49,008 nt of DNA from an uncultured Myxococcales bacterium (GTDB lineage Bacteria; Myxococcota_A; Polyangia; Nannocystales; Nannocystaceae). The translations under genes were made by a program, and so were the position numbers. Below, one piece after another: positions 1-8,426 of this stretch. The notes below the pieces were generated by a model. That model saw only the letters and a list, made by a program, of their open reading frames with translations. It ran no database searches and was not told the DNA's origin. How positions within the stretch are numbered: the first letter of the stretch is position 1; each line of letters starts with the position of its first letter. The stretch covers positions 1 to 49,008 of the forward strand of contig CADEGN010000016.1 in assembly GCA_902826865.1 (NCBI GenBank). Direction: 5' to 3'.

Positions 1-84
1 CGACGCACTACCCGCGCCAATGCGCGGATCGTCCGTCGTTCGTCAGGACGCACCACAGCTCAACAGGATATCATCCGCGTCGAG

Positions 85-879
85 GTGATCGGCGCTCAAC
101 GACCTGGCGAAGGCAACGGGAGCGGCAACGCGCACGGCGACGGCAGCGCGCGGCGGTTCGAGTCGCGACGATGCAGTGACAGCGGTTGCGGACTGCGGTT
201 TCCTGTGGACGCCGGGAGCGAGCTCGGCCGCCTCTGCCCGCACTGTGGGAGCGCCACGGTGACGGTCGAGGCGCCATTTTCCACCCACGGTGCCAATGTC
301 AGGGGGCGCCACGGGGACCCGCCCGACCGCCCGTGTCACGAACCGAGCCGTCACGACCTCGAACCGCTCAACACCACCCCGGCCGGCCCGCGTCTGGCGG
401 CATTGCTCGACAACGTCCGGAGTCTGCGCAACGTCGGCTCCATGCTGCGCACCGCCGACGGGGCGGGCTTCGAACTGGTCGTCTTCGGCGGTATCACGCC
501 GCGCCCCGATCACCCCAAGATGGCGAAGACCGCACTAGGCGCCGAGCGAACGGTGCCGTGGCGAGGTTTCGCGGACGCAAGAGTCGCGGCAGCAGCGCTC
601 GCCGGTGACGGATGGTCGCTCTGGGCGCTCGAGGGCGGCCCACGCTCGCAGTCACTGTTTGATCCTGAGCTGCTGAGGAGCGTCGCACAGGCGCGGATCG
701 TGCTGGTCCTCGGCCACGAGCTTGCCGGGGTAGATCCGCGAATCGTCGATCTGTGCGAGCGCGTGGTCCACCTGCCGATGCTCGGGCATAAGGGCTCGCT
801 GAACGTCTCGGTGGCCTTTGGCGCAGCAGCCTATGCGCTGCGTTTTTCGCGGCTCGGCGAGAGGACTCCCCTGCCCTAG
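85..879 (+). CDS. TrmH/SpoU-family RNA 2'-O-methyltransferase with N-terminal zinc ribbon
   Basis: Probable SAM-dependent 2'-O-ribose methyltransferase acting on tRNA or rRNA in the cytoplasm; the target base cannot be read from the sequence. The 264-residue protein shows SPOUT (SpoU) motif 1 (NVRSLRNVGSMLRTADGAGF, about residues 110-129). Motif 2 is ILVLGHE-like near residue 212, and motif 3 (LPMLGHKGSLNVSVAFG) lies near residues 232-248 and forms the knotted cofactor pocket. Residues 29-56 carry a Cys-x4-Cys ... Cys-x2-Cys arrangement (CSDSGC and CPHC) that looks like a zinc ribbon. A low-complexity linker of about 50 residues joins the two parts. The GTG start at 85 is the first in an open frame; the N-terminal 25 residues are Gly/Arg-rich and may be overcalled. 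A hairpin follows the stop directly. Confidence 0.82.
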   Translation: MIGAQRPGEGNGSGNAHGDGSARRFESRRCSDSGCGLRFPVDAGSELGRLCPHCGSATVTVEAPFSTHGANVRGRHGDPPDRPCHEPSRHDLEPLNTTPAGPRLAALLDNVRSLRNVGSMLRTADGAGFELVVFGGITPRPDHPKMAKTALGAERTVPWRGFADARVAAAALAGDGWSLWALEGGPRSQSLFDPELLRSVAQARIVLVLGHELAGVDPRIVDLCERVVHLPMLGHKGSLNVSVAFGAAAYALRFSRLGERTPLP

Positions 880-909
880 TAGCAGCCCCTGGTGGAACGC
901 GGGCTGCTA
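880..909 (+). terminator. Inverted repeat downstream of the methyltransferase gene
   Basis: A perfect 9-bp inverted repeat (TAGCAGCCC at 880-888, GGGCTGCTA at 901-909) with a 12-nt loop sits immediately after the stop codon. No T-run follows, so it is at best a factor-dependent or 3'-end-stabilising hairpin. Confidence 0.4.
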
Positions 910-959
910 GCGCTAGAAACTTGCCCGGTCGATTCCTCGCGTGCCAACGTGCCGCGCGC

Positions 960-1763
960 GTGGACGGCCCGGAAACCAACGCGGGCGTTGCGAGCGACCC
1001 GGAGACGGTACGCCCGCATGAATTCCCATCGCCCGAGACCGGGCCGGAGGCCGAGGCCGGGACCACGCCGGAGGCCGGGACCAGGCCGGAGACCAACCCT
1101 CGTTGGTGGCGTCGCGCCGCGGGTGCTGCCTACCGCAATGGCTACTTGGCGGTGGTGATCGGCGCCGGCCTCGTCGCGACCCGCGTCATCGATTTCTCGC
1201 CGCCGCCCGAGGTCCGTGTCGGCCAAGCCAACGTCGCGCAGCTGGTCGGGGATGCACCGCCACAGGAATTCTCGCACGAGCTCTCCAACCCCCAGGCCGT
1301 TCAGGTCCGCGCGACGTTGCGCCTGTACCCCGACAGCGAGCTCAAGGTCTCGGCCCCAGATCCGGAGATCGACGAGCAAGGGAAAGTGCTTTCGCAGCCG
1401 GTGGTCACTACCATTCTCGGGATGAACGCGACCATCGATCAGACGGTGCGTCTCGAAAGCGGCGACCTCGAAGTGGAGCTGGCACTCGACGCCACACCGC
1501 GCGTGGTCGGATCAACCAAGCGTGGGCAGCCGCCCCCCACCCTCATCTTGGAGCACGAGCTCAGGGTTCGCAGCCGTCGCGACGTGTGGTGGCGGTCAGC
1601 GCCACAAGAGCGCGTCCACATCGACAGCCGCGGCTTCCTCGACAAGGTCGCGGACAATGGCTACCGCCTGGTGTTCACTGTCGATGAGCATCTTTTCAGC
1701 CTCGATCTCGAGCTCCACCGCAGCTCTGTCAGCGCGCCAACGCTGGCGAGTCGCAAACAATGA
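960..1763 (+). CDS. Hypothetical single-pass membrane protein
   Basis: No family recognised. The product has a Pro/Glu/Thr-rich N-terminal stretch with repeated PETxPEA-like units (about residues 10-40). One hydrophobic segment follows (GYLAVVIGAGLVATRVIDF, near residues 58-76), then a soluble region of about 190 residues rich in beta-type alternation, so the likely topology is a membrane anchor with an outer domain. The chosen start is GTG at 960; TTG at 921 is an in-frame alternative that adds 13 residues, and neither has a clear Shine-Dalgarno sequence. It ends 3 nt from the 3' end of the opposing tRNA-Leu gene, so no room is left for a terminator. Sense-strand protein composition looks coding, but the function is unknown. 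Confidence 0.6.
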   Translation: MDGPETNAGVASDPETVRPHEFPSPETGPEAEAGTTPEAGTRPETNPRWWRRAAGAAYRNGYLAVVIGAGLVATRVIDFSPPPEVRVGQANVAQLVGDAPPQEFSHELSNPQAVQVRATLRLYPDSELKVSAPDPEIDEQGKVLSQPVVTTILGMNATIDQTVRLESGDLEVELALDATPRVVGSTKRGQPPPTLILEHELRVRSRRDVWWRSAPQERVHIDSRGFLDKVADNGYRLVFTVDEHLFSLDLELHRSSVSAPTLASRKQ

Positions 1764-1766
1764 GCG

Positions 1767-1847
1767 TGCGAGCCGGGGGACTCGAACCCCCACGCCAGTG
1801 GCACTGGAACCTAAATCCAGAGCGTCTACCAATTCCGCCAGGCTCGC
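1767..1847 (-). tRNA. tRNA-Leu, anticodon UAG
   Basis: On the minus strand the sequence starts GCGAGCC and ends GGCTCGC plus discriminator A, giving a complete 7-bp acceptor stem. The D-arm holds AATTGGTAGACGC, the anticodon loop is TTTAGGT (anticodon TAG at loop positions 3-5) on a CTGGA/TCCAG stem, a class II variable arm is present, and the T-loop is GTTCGAGTC. The length of 81 nt fits leucine tRNA. The 3' CCA is not encoded. It reads UUR/CUN-type leucine codons through U34 (chiefly CUA). A second leucine tRNA (CAG) lies about 9 kb away on the same strand. Confidence 0.95.
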
Positions 1848-1856
1848 GCGGCGCGT

Positions 1857-1885
1857 AGCCTAGCAGGCTGACGCCAAGATGTCCG
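1857..1885 (-). promoter_or_regulatory. Candidate sigma-70 promoter of tRNA-Leu(UAG)
   Basis: Minus strand: CGGACA (1885-1880), 17-nt spacer, TAGGCT (1862-1857), ending 9 nt before the mature tRNA 5' end. The -10 element resembles that of the other tRNA-Leu gene in the window (TAGGGT), which supports the call, but the -35 is weak. Confidence 0.4.
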
Positions 1886-1925
1886 CCCTGTTCGGCCGGC
1901 CGTGCTCGCGGTAGCTTTCCGGGCG

Positions 1926-2591
1926 ATGCCGATTGGAGCTGCATGGGCTCGTGGTCTCGCCTGCTCGTGGTTGGTGACCGGCGCCTGCGAAGGCAAGCCG
2001 AGTGTCGCCAAATCGGACGCCTCACCCGCGAGCAGCGCGAAGGCTCCCCATTCCCCAGAACCAGGGGCCCGGGGGCGCGTCCTCGACGGCCCACTTCCCA
2101 TCACGAGCGTCATCGGCCACCCGCCGGCGGACGTGGAAGCGCTCGTGGGTGAGACACTTAGCAAGGGCATGGCACGCGACAGCTGTGTCCGCTTTGTTCC
2201 GAAGCGAGTTTGGTTCCGTTGCCAGTTCGCCATGCAGCGCTATGCCGACAAGACGGGGAAGTTCTCGGCGATCGGCATCGAGTATGAGGACGGTCTTGCC
2301 ACCGCCATCTCGTTTGAGGGTCCTGCGGGAAGCGGGACGTTTACGCCTGAGAACGCCCTCGCGTTCGTCGGGCTGCAACTCCCGGGCGAGCCATCGCTGG
2401 AAACGCCCGCCGAGAACACGAAGCTCTGGTCGTGGTTTAACTCCTCGGCACAGCTGTTGATTAACAACCGACAGTATCGCGTCCGCGTTTCCGTGGTGGG
2501 CGAGGATTGGCAGCGCAGCAAGGTGGAAGTGATCCTCAATGCTCCGCTCAGCGACGACGAGCGCGCGTGGGTGTTGCCTGCGCAACCGTAG
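1926..2591 (+). CDS. Hypothetical secreted/lipoprotein-like protein
   Basis: Unrecognised 221-residue product. The ATG at 1926 gives a short hydrophobic leader ending VTGAC near residue 20, which could be a weak lipobox (Thr at -3 is atypical) or an ordinary signal peptide. A GTG at 1902 adds eight residues. After a Ser/Pro-rich linker (about residues 25-45) comes a single globular region. It has a possible disulfide pair (Cys in RDSCVRF and Cys in WFRCQF) and a string of short beta-type segments, so it is probably periplasmic or surface-exposed. The gene is convergent with the following minus-strand gene, stop to stop with no gap. No function can be assigned. Confidence 0.65.
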   Translation: MPIGAAWARGLACSWLVTGACEGKPSVAKSDASPASSAKAPHSPEPGARGRVLDGPLPITSVIGHPPADVEALVGETLSKGMARDSCVRFVPKRVWFRCQFAMQRYADKTGKFSAIGIEYEDGLATAISFEGPAGSGTFTPENALAFVGLQLPGEPSLETPAENTKLWSWFNSSAQLLINNRQYRVRVSVVGEDWQRSKVEVILNAPLSDDERAWVLPAQP

Positions 2592-3098
2592 TCATTGGCT
2601 GGGCCGGACGGTAACGACAGCGCGACGACGCGTCGCTTTCCGACGTCGATCGAAGCGATGGGCCCCCGCCCACATACGGTGGCGCGCATCGCTGGAACAT
2701 GCCCCGTGCCGGCGACACTGAGCCTGGGCCCTACGGGCAGCGGCGATCGCCGACAGAAGCGGCACGTCGAGGGCCTCGGGCGGTAGACAGGCACCGAGGA
2801 ACCGCAGCGAATAGGCCGCGCTCATGCCGTGCACACCACGGGTAGAAAAGCGCTCGAGATCCCCGACGTGGAACGGGCAGTCCCGTCTCAGCCACCCCGC
2901 CCGCATCGCTTTGCGATGCATGAGTGGTCCTGCCCAAGCGTCCGCGGCGTGGGCACCGATCAAACGACAGTGCGACTCGCGTCGACAGATGCGAACGAGC
3001 TCCTCGGCAAGCTGAGGCTCACCAACCACGCCCGCGCCCACCGCGGATGCGACAGTTGGATCGAAAACGAGCAGGAAGAGATCGAGCAACCAGGCCAA
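2592..3098 (-). CDS. Hypothetical secreted protein, possible lysozyme-like fold
   Basis: The 168-residue product has a hydrophobic N-terminus (LLDLFLLVFDPTVASAVGAG) that fits a signal peptide. A Cys/His-rich core follows, with CRRESHC near residue 39, then DAWAG, a second Cys-His pair (RDCPFH), a conserved-looking STRGVHGMSAAYSLRFL block and an Arg-rich tail. A Glu next to a Cys followed by Trp/Gly elements resembles soluble transglycosylases (catalytic Glu in an ESG-like motif), but the usual Gly-Leu-Met-Gln and Asn-Ile motifs are not evident, so this is only a suggestion. The start is TTG at 3098 and remains uncertain. It lies downstream of, and on the same strand as, the Gly-rich lipoprotein gene, 96 nt away. 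Confidence 0.55.
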   Translation of the reverse strand: MAWLLDLFLLVFDPTVASAVGAGVVGEPQLAEELVRICRRESHCRLIGAHAADAWAGPLMHRKAMRAGWLRRDCPFHVGDLERFSTRGVHGMSAAYSLRFLGACLPPEALDVPLLSAIAAARRAQAQCRRHGACSSDARHRMWAGAHRFDRRRKATRRRAVVTVRPSQ

Positions 3099-3194
3099 GG
3101 GGGAACTTCCCGGATACCGCGCGGTGCCGAGCTCCGCGCCGGCGGCAGCATAGCAAACACATTCGCTCCGCCAAGCGCGCGCGACGCGTTGCCG

Positions 3195-4046
3195 TCACAG
3201 TTCTTGGATCGTCGCGTCGATGCACCAGTTTCCCGTCGGCACGGGTGCGGCGTCGATCACGTCGACCCAGTCAGGGACGTTGCACGGTCCCGGACCCATG
3301 CGCATGAACGACACGTTTTCGACCGCCGAGTCGGTGTCGACGGCCATGCCGAGCGCTCCCTCGCTGGCGTTCGCATCGAGGGCGAAGCCCACGCAGAATT
3401 CGTCCGAGTCGATCAAGACAGGCTCGGGCAGCGCAATGGTGTGCTCATTCGGCGAGACATCACCGCTGTCCATGTCGAACGCAGCAATGAGATCTGTGGG
3501 ACCTGAGTCATCACGATGACGGATCTCGAGCACGAAGCCTTCAACCGCGACGTGGGTTGCGGCCACGCTGTAGTGGACTTCGGCCAGCTCAAATGGCGCT
3601 GCAATGGGCGCACTAAAGCACTCCATGCCGAACACGGGACCGCCGAGCGGGGAGTCGACATTGTTCGGGGCATGACACCAGAGCGGATTGTTTTCGCACG
3701 CCGTCTGCGCGGCGTTAGCGACGTGATGCTGGGTCGTTCCGCCGGTTGTACTCGACGCCGTGGTGGCGGCATCGCTCCCGCCGGTCGGCGGGGACTCAGT
3801 TCCACTCGTCGGCACACTCGTTGCCGAGGTCGCATCCGCCTGGGTCCCCTCGCTCTGCCCCTGATCGGCGGCCGTGGAGACCCCCGTTCCCGCGCTTGAT
3901 TGCGAGCTCGTCGCGGTCGTCGAGGCCCCCGAGCCCGCCTCCGCAGAGCCGCCTCCGCCTCCGCCTCCGCCAGACTCGGAACCATCGAACGCGCAAGCAC
4001 TCACCGTGGCAACGAAGCACAACCCGAGAAATCGGCCGTAGGTCAC
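3195..4046 (-). CDS. Lipoprotein with Gly/Ser/Thr-rich stalk and Cys-containing C-terminal domain
   Basis: The 283-residue product starts at GTG 4046, which gives a compact signal peptide ending in lipobox VSAC (Cys near residue 18), so it should be lipid-anchored in the envelope. Residues about 20-100 are a low-complexity stalk: eight consecutive Gly, then Ser/Thr/Ala/Gly repeats. This stalk type is common in Nannocystis-like surface lipoproteins. The C-terminal 160 residues form a beta-rich domain with Cys pairs (CENNPLWC, ECF, FCVGF, PCNVP, WCID), probably disulfide-bonded. The Gly tract is encoded by a GCCTCC-type repeat around 3948-3970. It follows the FAD oxidoreductase gene by 31 nt and may be cotranscribed. 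No catalytic motif is seen. Confidence 0.72.
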   Translation of the reverse strand: MTYGRFLGLCFVATVSACAFDGSESGGGGGGGGSAEAGSGASTTATSSQSSAGTGVSTAADQGQSEGTQADATSATSVPTSGTESPPTGGSDAATTASSTTGGTTQHHVANAAQTACENNPLWCHAPNNVDSPLGGPVFGMECFSAPIAAPFELAEVHYSVAATHVAVEGFVLEIRHRDDSGPTDLIAAFDMDSGDVSPNEHTIALPEPVLIDSDEFCVGFALDANASEGALGMAVDTDSAVENVSFMRMGPGPCNVPDWVDVIDAAPVPTGNWCIDATIQEL

Positions 4047-4077
4047 CGCACCATGACACCGTCGCGACGTGCCGCGG

Positions 4078-5496
4078 TCAAGCGCCGGCTTGAAACAGCT
4101 TGCCGGGATTGAAAAGGCCGTGCGGATCGAAGGCAAGCTTGATGGCGCGCATGGCCGCGATCTGGGCGGCATCGCGGCTGAAATGCAGGTGCTCGCGCTT
4201 GAGCAAGCCAATTCCGTGTTCGGCGGAAATGCTGCCCGAAAAGTCATGCACGAGGGCGTATGCCTCGGCGTCGTAGGTACGACATCGGGCCACGAAGGCC
4301 GCGGGCTCCATATCCGGTGGCGGAAGCACGTTGAGGTGCAGATTGCCGTCCCCGATGTGTCCAAAAACGAGCGCCTGCGCCCCCGGCAGCAACCGTCGGA
4401 CCAAGGGACGCCACTGCGACATGAACTCGGCCACACGCGCGACCGGAAGCGCAATGTCGTTCTTGTGCGGACGATGTCGATGCAGCGATTCGCTGATGTC
4501 CTCGCGCAAGCTCCAAAGCTCGCGCGCTTGCACCGAGCTCGCGGAAATCACTGCATCGGTGATTTCGCCCGCAGCAGTCGCAGCCTCGAGCGTTTCCATC
4601 ACGCGTGCACGCATCGCGTCCGTGGATTGGGATTCGCTCTCAACCTCAACCAGGACGTAATACTGGGCAGGCTCAGCGAATGGACCGCCGCTGCGATCGC
4701 GGTGGGCGAGCACGTGTTCGAGACACGCGTGATCGAAAAACTCGAACGCCTGGAGCACCAGCGCTCGCTGCATCCGCGCGAACAACTCGAGGATCGCCGG
4801 CTCACTCGCAACGGCGCAGAGCACCGTCACCAACCCCGGAGGTGGCTGGGTAAGGCGAAGCGTCGCCTCAACAATGACGCCAAGTGTTCCCTCGGAACCG
4901 ATGAAAAGCTGCCGCAGGTCGTAGCCGGTGTTGTCCTTGACCAGGGAACCTCCGAGCTCCACTGCTTCACCGTTGGCGAGAACGACCCGCAGGCCGCTCA
5001 CCCACGCGCGCGTTGAGCCATAACGCAGGACCCGCACACCCCCGGCATTTGTGGCGATCGAACCGCCGATCTGCGCGCTGCCCTTCGCGGCGAAATCGAC
5101 GGGGTACAACAGGCCGTGGGCGGAAGCGGCAAGCTGCACGTCCTCGACCGTCGCACCGGCCTGTGCACGCAGCAGGCGCCCGGCGGCATCGACCGCGAGA
5201 ATTCGCCGCATGCGTTCGAGTGACAGCACGCACTCGCCATTCGGCGCGGCCGCGCCCCCGGCAAGCCCGGTGCGGCCACCCGACGGAACGATCGCGACGC
5301 CCTCTTCGGCGCACACGCGAACCACACTGGTCACGCCGAGTTCGTCGATAGGCCGGGCAACAACGGTCGGGGCGATCGGCCAGTCACCGCGGCAGCGATC
5401 GCTCCCGTAGGCTGCCAGTTCCGACGGGTCTGTCAGGACAGCGTCGTCGCCGAGCGCCCGCTGCAGCCGCGCCACGAACGTCGCGGACGTCGGCAC
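4078..5496 (-). CDS. FAD-linked oxidoreductase, GlcD / D-lactate dehydrogenase type
   Basis: Flavoprotein of the VAO/PCMH superfamily that oxidises a D-2-hydroxy acid (glycolate, D-lactate or 2-hydroxyglutarate; which one cannot be told). The 472 residues match the family length. The FAD_binding_4 domain covers about residues 38-215 and contains the PSGGRTGLAGGA pyrophosphate loop, the IGGSIATNAGG motif and the KDNTGYDLRQLFIGSEGTLG motif. The FAD-oxidase C-terminal domain (about 220-470) has HIGDGNLHLN, a conserved metal/substrate histidine region, SISAEHGIGLLKRE, and the usual ending DPHGLFNPGK. The start is GTG at 5496, with a weak ribosome-binding site. It sits between two same-strand genes of unknown function (gaps 15 and 31 nt), so the three likely share a transcript. 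No GlcE/GlcF partner is adjacent. Confidence 0.9.
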   Translation of the reverse strand: MPTSATFVARLQRALGDDAVLTDPSELAAYGSDRCRGDWPIAPTVVARPIDELGVTSVVRVCAEEGVAIVPSGGRTGLAGGAAAPNGECVLSLERMRRILAVDAAGRLLRAQAGATVEDVQLAASAHGLLYPVDFAAKGSAQIGGSIATNAGGVRVLRYGSTRAWVSGLRVVLANGEAVELGGSLVKDNTGYDLRQLFIGSEGTLGVIVEATLRLTQPPPGLVTVLCAVASEPAILELFARMQRALVLQAFEFFDHACLEHVLAHRDRSGGPFAEPAQYYVLVEVESESQSTDAMRARVMETLEAATAAGEITDAVISASSVQARELWSLREDISESLHRHRPHKNDIALPVARVAEFMSQWRPLVRRLLPGAQALVFGHIGDGNLHLNVLPPPDMEPAAFVARCRTYDAEAYALVHDFSGSISAEHGIGLLKREHLHFSRDAAQIAAMRAIKLAFDPHGLFNPGKLFQAGA

Positions 5497-5511
5497 GGCG
5501 CACCCGCCCGC

Positions 5512-5841
5512 CTAGAGCCCATTCGGCAGTGCGTTGGGCTGCCGCAGAAGTTGACGGACCATCCGCACCACGGACTTCACGACGGGGTGGCCCTTGATGA
5601 AAACCACGCCGACGACGTGCTTCTCATCGCCCGAGACCAGCACAGCGTGATCGCCGACGAGCACGCGAACTGCGGCCTCGTTGGCGACGTGACGAAGCTT
5701 CACAGCCTCCATGACGATCGGCTGCCAACGCTCCTCGCCGACCCACGCCGGATCGCCGTTTTGAGCCTGCTCCGCCGTCATGTCGAGGACAGCTACGATC
5801 CCGTCGTGGCGGAGCACTCGCTCGATCCTGTTCGTACCCAT
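5512..5841 (-). CDS. Small hypothetical protein
   Basis: Unrecognised 109-residue cytoplasmic-looking protein with no signal peptide or membrane segment. It is mixed alpha/beta with a Val-rich core (VRVLVGDHAVLVSGDEKHVVGVVFIKG) and an amphipathic basic C-terminal helix. The ATG at 5841 is the first start in frame. It is the first gene of a putative minus-strand unit, 15 nt upstream of the FAD oxidoreductase gene, which suggests cotranscription but gives no function. A divergent 254-nt region separates it from the leucine-rich-repeat gene. Confidence 0.55.
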   Translation of the reverse strand: MGTNRIERVLRHDGIVAVLDMTAEQAQNGDPAWVGEERWQPIVMEAVKLRHVANEAAVRVLVGDHAVLVSGDEKHVVGVVFIKGHPVVKSVVRMVRQLLRQPNALPNGL

Positions 5842-6095
5842 GGTTTGGACCTTGACCCCGGGCCCGGGACACCGGGGTCGCCGTTGTACATAAAGGACCC
5901 GAGCGCGTCAATCACGCCGCGTGGAATGCACATCTGGGGGAACGGCGTTTTTTCCGGCCGTTGTGCCGGATTCCGGCCTGCGCGCCGCGGATGACGCCGG
6001 GCCCCCGACGGAACGGACCAGCTGGGACCAAGGTAGGGCCGAATGACACCGCGATGTGAGATTTTTCTCTTTCTTCCGCTGAGCGCGGCGGCACC

Positions 6096-7676
6096 ATGGC
6101 GGTCGCTGTGCCGGGCCCGCTCCAGCATGTCCTGACGGCGCTCGTGTTCGGGGCCGTCGCCTGCGGGGAGGCGCCAACCGTCGACGCAACTGTAGATCCG
6201 CCCATCGCGGCCAGTGACGAAGCCGTCGAGCAGACCGCGGCCACCAAGCCCACGGCCGGTCGCACCCTCACGGTACTGCACCCATCCCAGCTCTCCCAGG
6301 TCGACCTCGCGCCAGTCGAACGCCTCGACCTCGCGCTCGCCGAATCGGATCGGCTCGGGCAGCTCACCGAGATCGACGCAGCGACAGCATGCGACGGCCT
6401 TGATCTCGCGAGCATTGTCGCTCGTGCGCCGCGACTCACCGCAGTCCGGCTGTCGGGATGCACGAACGCGCTCGCATCAGTAGCTGCGTTCGCGCCAGTC
6501 GTTACCGAGCTCGAGATCGCCGAGGTTGAGATCGACACCGCACGTTTGCGGGTCCTCGCGGGGTTTTCCCGCCTCCGAACGCTCACACTGTCGCGGGTGC
6601 GTGTGGCCGAGGATCTCGATCCCGAGGTGCTTCGCCCGCTTGTGCTCGAACGCATCGCCCTGATGGAACTCGAACGTGATTCGCCGCTCGCCGGTGCACT
6701 CGAGCAATGGCCGAAGTCGCTTCGAGAAATCGTGCTGGTCGGCGGTTGGGCCGGTCACGACGCGATGCAGCGGGTCGCCAAGGCCGAAGCCGTCACGCGT
6801 TTGGAGCTTCGCGATACCAGGGTGGGGAATTTCTCGCTCAACCAGATAAAGCCGCTGAGTCGGCTGGTCGAGATCGACCTGATCGGAACCACGTTCAACG
6901 ACAACAGCCCGCTCTACTTCCGAGATCTCCCGGTCACCCGCTTTTCCTGCGACTGTCCAGGCTTCGGAGATGGCGGGCTGCGAACGCTGCGTCACTGCGA
7001 GAGCGTCCGCGAGCTGGCCCTCCGTCACACGCGTGTGACTGGGGCAGGCCTGGCTGCGCTTGGCCAGCTGCCCGATCTGACGGCGCTCGAGCTTGAGGGG
7101 ATCGACGTGGGAGAGCCCGGGTTCACGGCGCTCGCCCAACTGCCGCGCCTGCGACGACTCGACCTTGTCGGCGCGGCCGCCGATCCGCAAATGCCGGAGC
7201 TCGGCAAGCTCGTTCGGCTCGAACATCTTCGCCTGCACTACCCCGAACTCGACGATCGAGCGGCGCCCGAACTCGCACCCCTCGTTGCCCTGCAGACACT
7301 CGATCTTTCCCGAACCAAGATCTCCGACGCCGGCCTCGTATCCCTCGCGGCGATGACGCAGCTCCGGTCCCTGGTGTTGTCGCATACGCGGATCACCAAC
7401 CGCGGGTTAGCCGTCCTTGGCGAGCTAAAATCGCTCGAAGACCTCGAGCTCGATCACACCGATCTCGTCGACGCCGCCATGGTCCACGTCGCAAAGCTCC
7501 AGGGCCTCAAGAAGCTCCGGATCGATCATTCGCTGGTGACGGACGCGTCGGTGGATGCTCTGCTCCAACTGCACGCGCTCGAGAGGATCGACATCTCCGG
7601 CACCGCCATATCGCCCGAAGCCGAGGCGCGACTAGCCACGTTGCCGCGGATGGTTGAGATCAAGCGCGGCGACTGA
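6096..7676 (+). CDS. Leucine-rich-repeat lipoprotein (RNI-like)
   Basis: The 526-residue product has a short signal peptide ending VACGE (Cys near residue 24), consistent with lipid anchoring, then an acidic/Thr-rich linker. At least ten leucine-rich repeats follow from about residue 80 to 515, of the form LxxLxLxxTxITDxGLxxL, best seen around residues 300-500 (for example LQTLDLSRTKISDAGLVSL). Such repeats build a curved beta-alpha solenoid of the RNI/AMN1 type used for protein binding, so a scaffold or binding role is likely; no enzyme motif is present. The last 45 nt overlap the 3' end of the convergent thiD-like gene, an unusual tail-to-tail coding overlap. Confidence 0.82.
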   Translation: MAVAVPGPLQHVLTALVFGAVACGEAPTVDATVDPPIAASDEAVEQTAATKPTAGRTLTVLHPSQLSQVDLAPVERLDLALAESDRLGQLTEIDAATACDGLDLASIVARAPRLTAVRLSGCTNALASVAAFAPVVTELEIAEVEIDTARLRVLAGFSRLRTLTLSRVRVAEDLDPEVLRPLVLERIALMELERDSPLAGALEQWPKSLREIVLVGGWAGHDAMQRVAKAEAVTRLELRDTRVGNFSLNQIKPLSRLVEIDLIGTTFNDNSPLYFRDLPVTRFSCDCPGFGDGGLRTLRHCESVRELALRHTRVTGAGLAALGQLPDLTALELEGIDVGEPGFTALAQLPRLRRLDLVGAAADPQMPELGKLVRLEHLRLHYPELDDRAAPELAPLVALQTLDLSRTKISDAGLVSLAAMTQLRSLVLSHTRITNRGLAVLGELKSLEDLELDHTDLVDAAMVHVAKLQGLKKLRIDHSLVTDASVDALLQLHALERIDISGTAISPEAEARLATLPRMVEIKRGD

Positions 7677-8426
7677 CGCTGTCCGCACCCGCAGGTGCGG
7701 ACGCCCGTCGGGACCCGCGACCGTGTCGACGCGCGCCTCGTCAAGCCACGCGATGGCGCGCGCGCATGCATCGACAAGATCGGCGCCGCCGGCGAGCTCG
7801 CACGCGATGGCCGTCGCAAGCGCGCAGCCTGTGCCGCGCGGATCCAACCCTGGCCGACGCGGACGGTCAAACGTCACCTCGGTACTGCCCACATACAAGC
7901 GGTCGCGCACGCGCTGGAGATCAGGCCCATGTCCGTCCTTGAGCAACACCGCCAGGGGCGCATACCGTGCCGCCAGGATCGCCCCGGCGTGCGCCGCATC
8001 GTCCCCGGGCATGAGCAGCGCCGCCGCTTCCTCGAGGTTCGGCGTCAGCAAATCGACGACCTCGCACAGCGACCGAAGACCAGCGGGTGTGGCTCCCATC
8101 GCGCCGCCGTCGCTGGCGCGCAGCACTGGATCGAGGACGCGGCACTTGGGGCCACGTTGCAACGCGTCGCGGATCGGCGCGACGACACCCTCTGGCACGA
8201 CACCCAGCTTGACCGCGGCGGCGCGATCGATCCCAACCAGCTCGTTGCGGAGGGCCCCCGGCTCCGCCGCCTGGGCGCGGGCCGGTCGGCCGTCGCCCTG
8301 CTGAGTCGTGGCCGTGATAACGGTGATGACCTCAAGCGTGGGTGCTCGCTCGAGTGCGGTGAAGCGATCGCGCAGCACACCGGCGCCGCCCGTCGGGTCG
8401 AGCCCGCCGACAAGCCACAACGTCAT
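7632..8426 (-). CDS. thiD: Hydroxymethylpyrimidine (phosphate) kinase, ThiD-like
   Basis: Ribokinase-fold enzyme that phosphorylates HMP/HMP-P in thiamine pyrophosphate synthesis. The 264 residues match the family. The N-terminal GGLDPTGGAGVLRD is the usual substrate/ATP motif. VLDPVLRASDGG, LLTPNLEEAAALL and VLLKDGHG follow in order, and the C-terminal anion-hole motif is DPRGTGCALATAIA (catalytic Cys as in GTGC; the usual His before it is Arg). The ATG at 8426 overlaps the stop codon of the upstream HEAT-cyclophilin gene as ATGA, so translation is probably coupled. No other thiamine genes are nearby, so a salvage or related kinase role (pyridoxal-type substrate) stays open. Confidence 0.86.
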   Translation of the reverse strand: MTLWLVGGLDPTGGAGVLRDRFTALERAPTLEVITVITATTQQGDGRPARAQAAEPGALRNELVGIDRAAAVKLGVVPEGVVAPIRDALQRGPKCRVLDPVLRASDGGAMGATPAGLRSLCEVVDLLTPNLEEAAALLMPGDDAAHAGAILAARYAPLAVLLKDGHGPDLQRVRDRLYVGSTEVTFDRPRRPGLDPRGTGCALATAIACELAGGADLVDACARAIAWLDEARVDTVAGPDGRPHLRVRTASVAALDLNHPRQRG

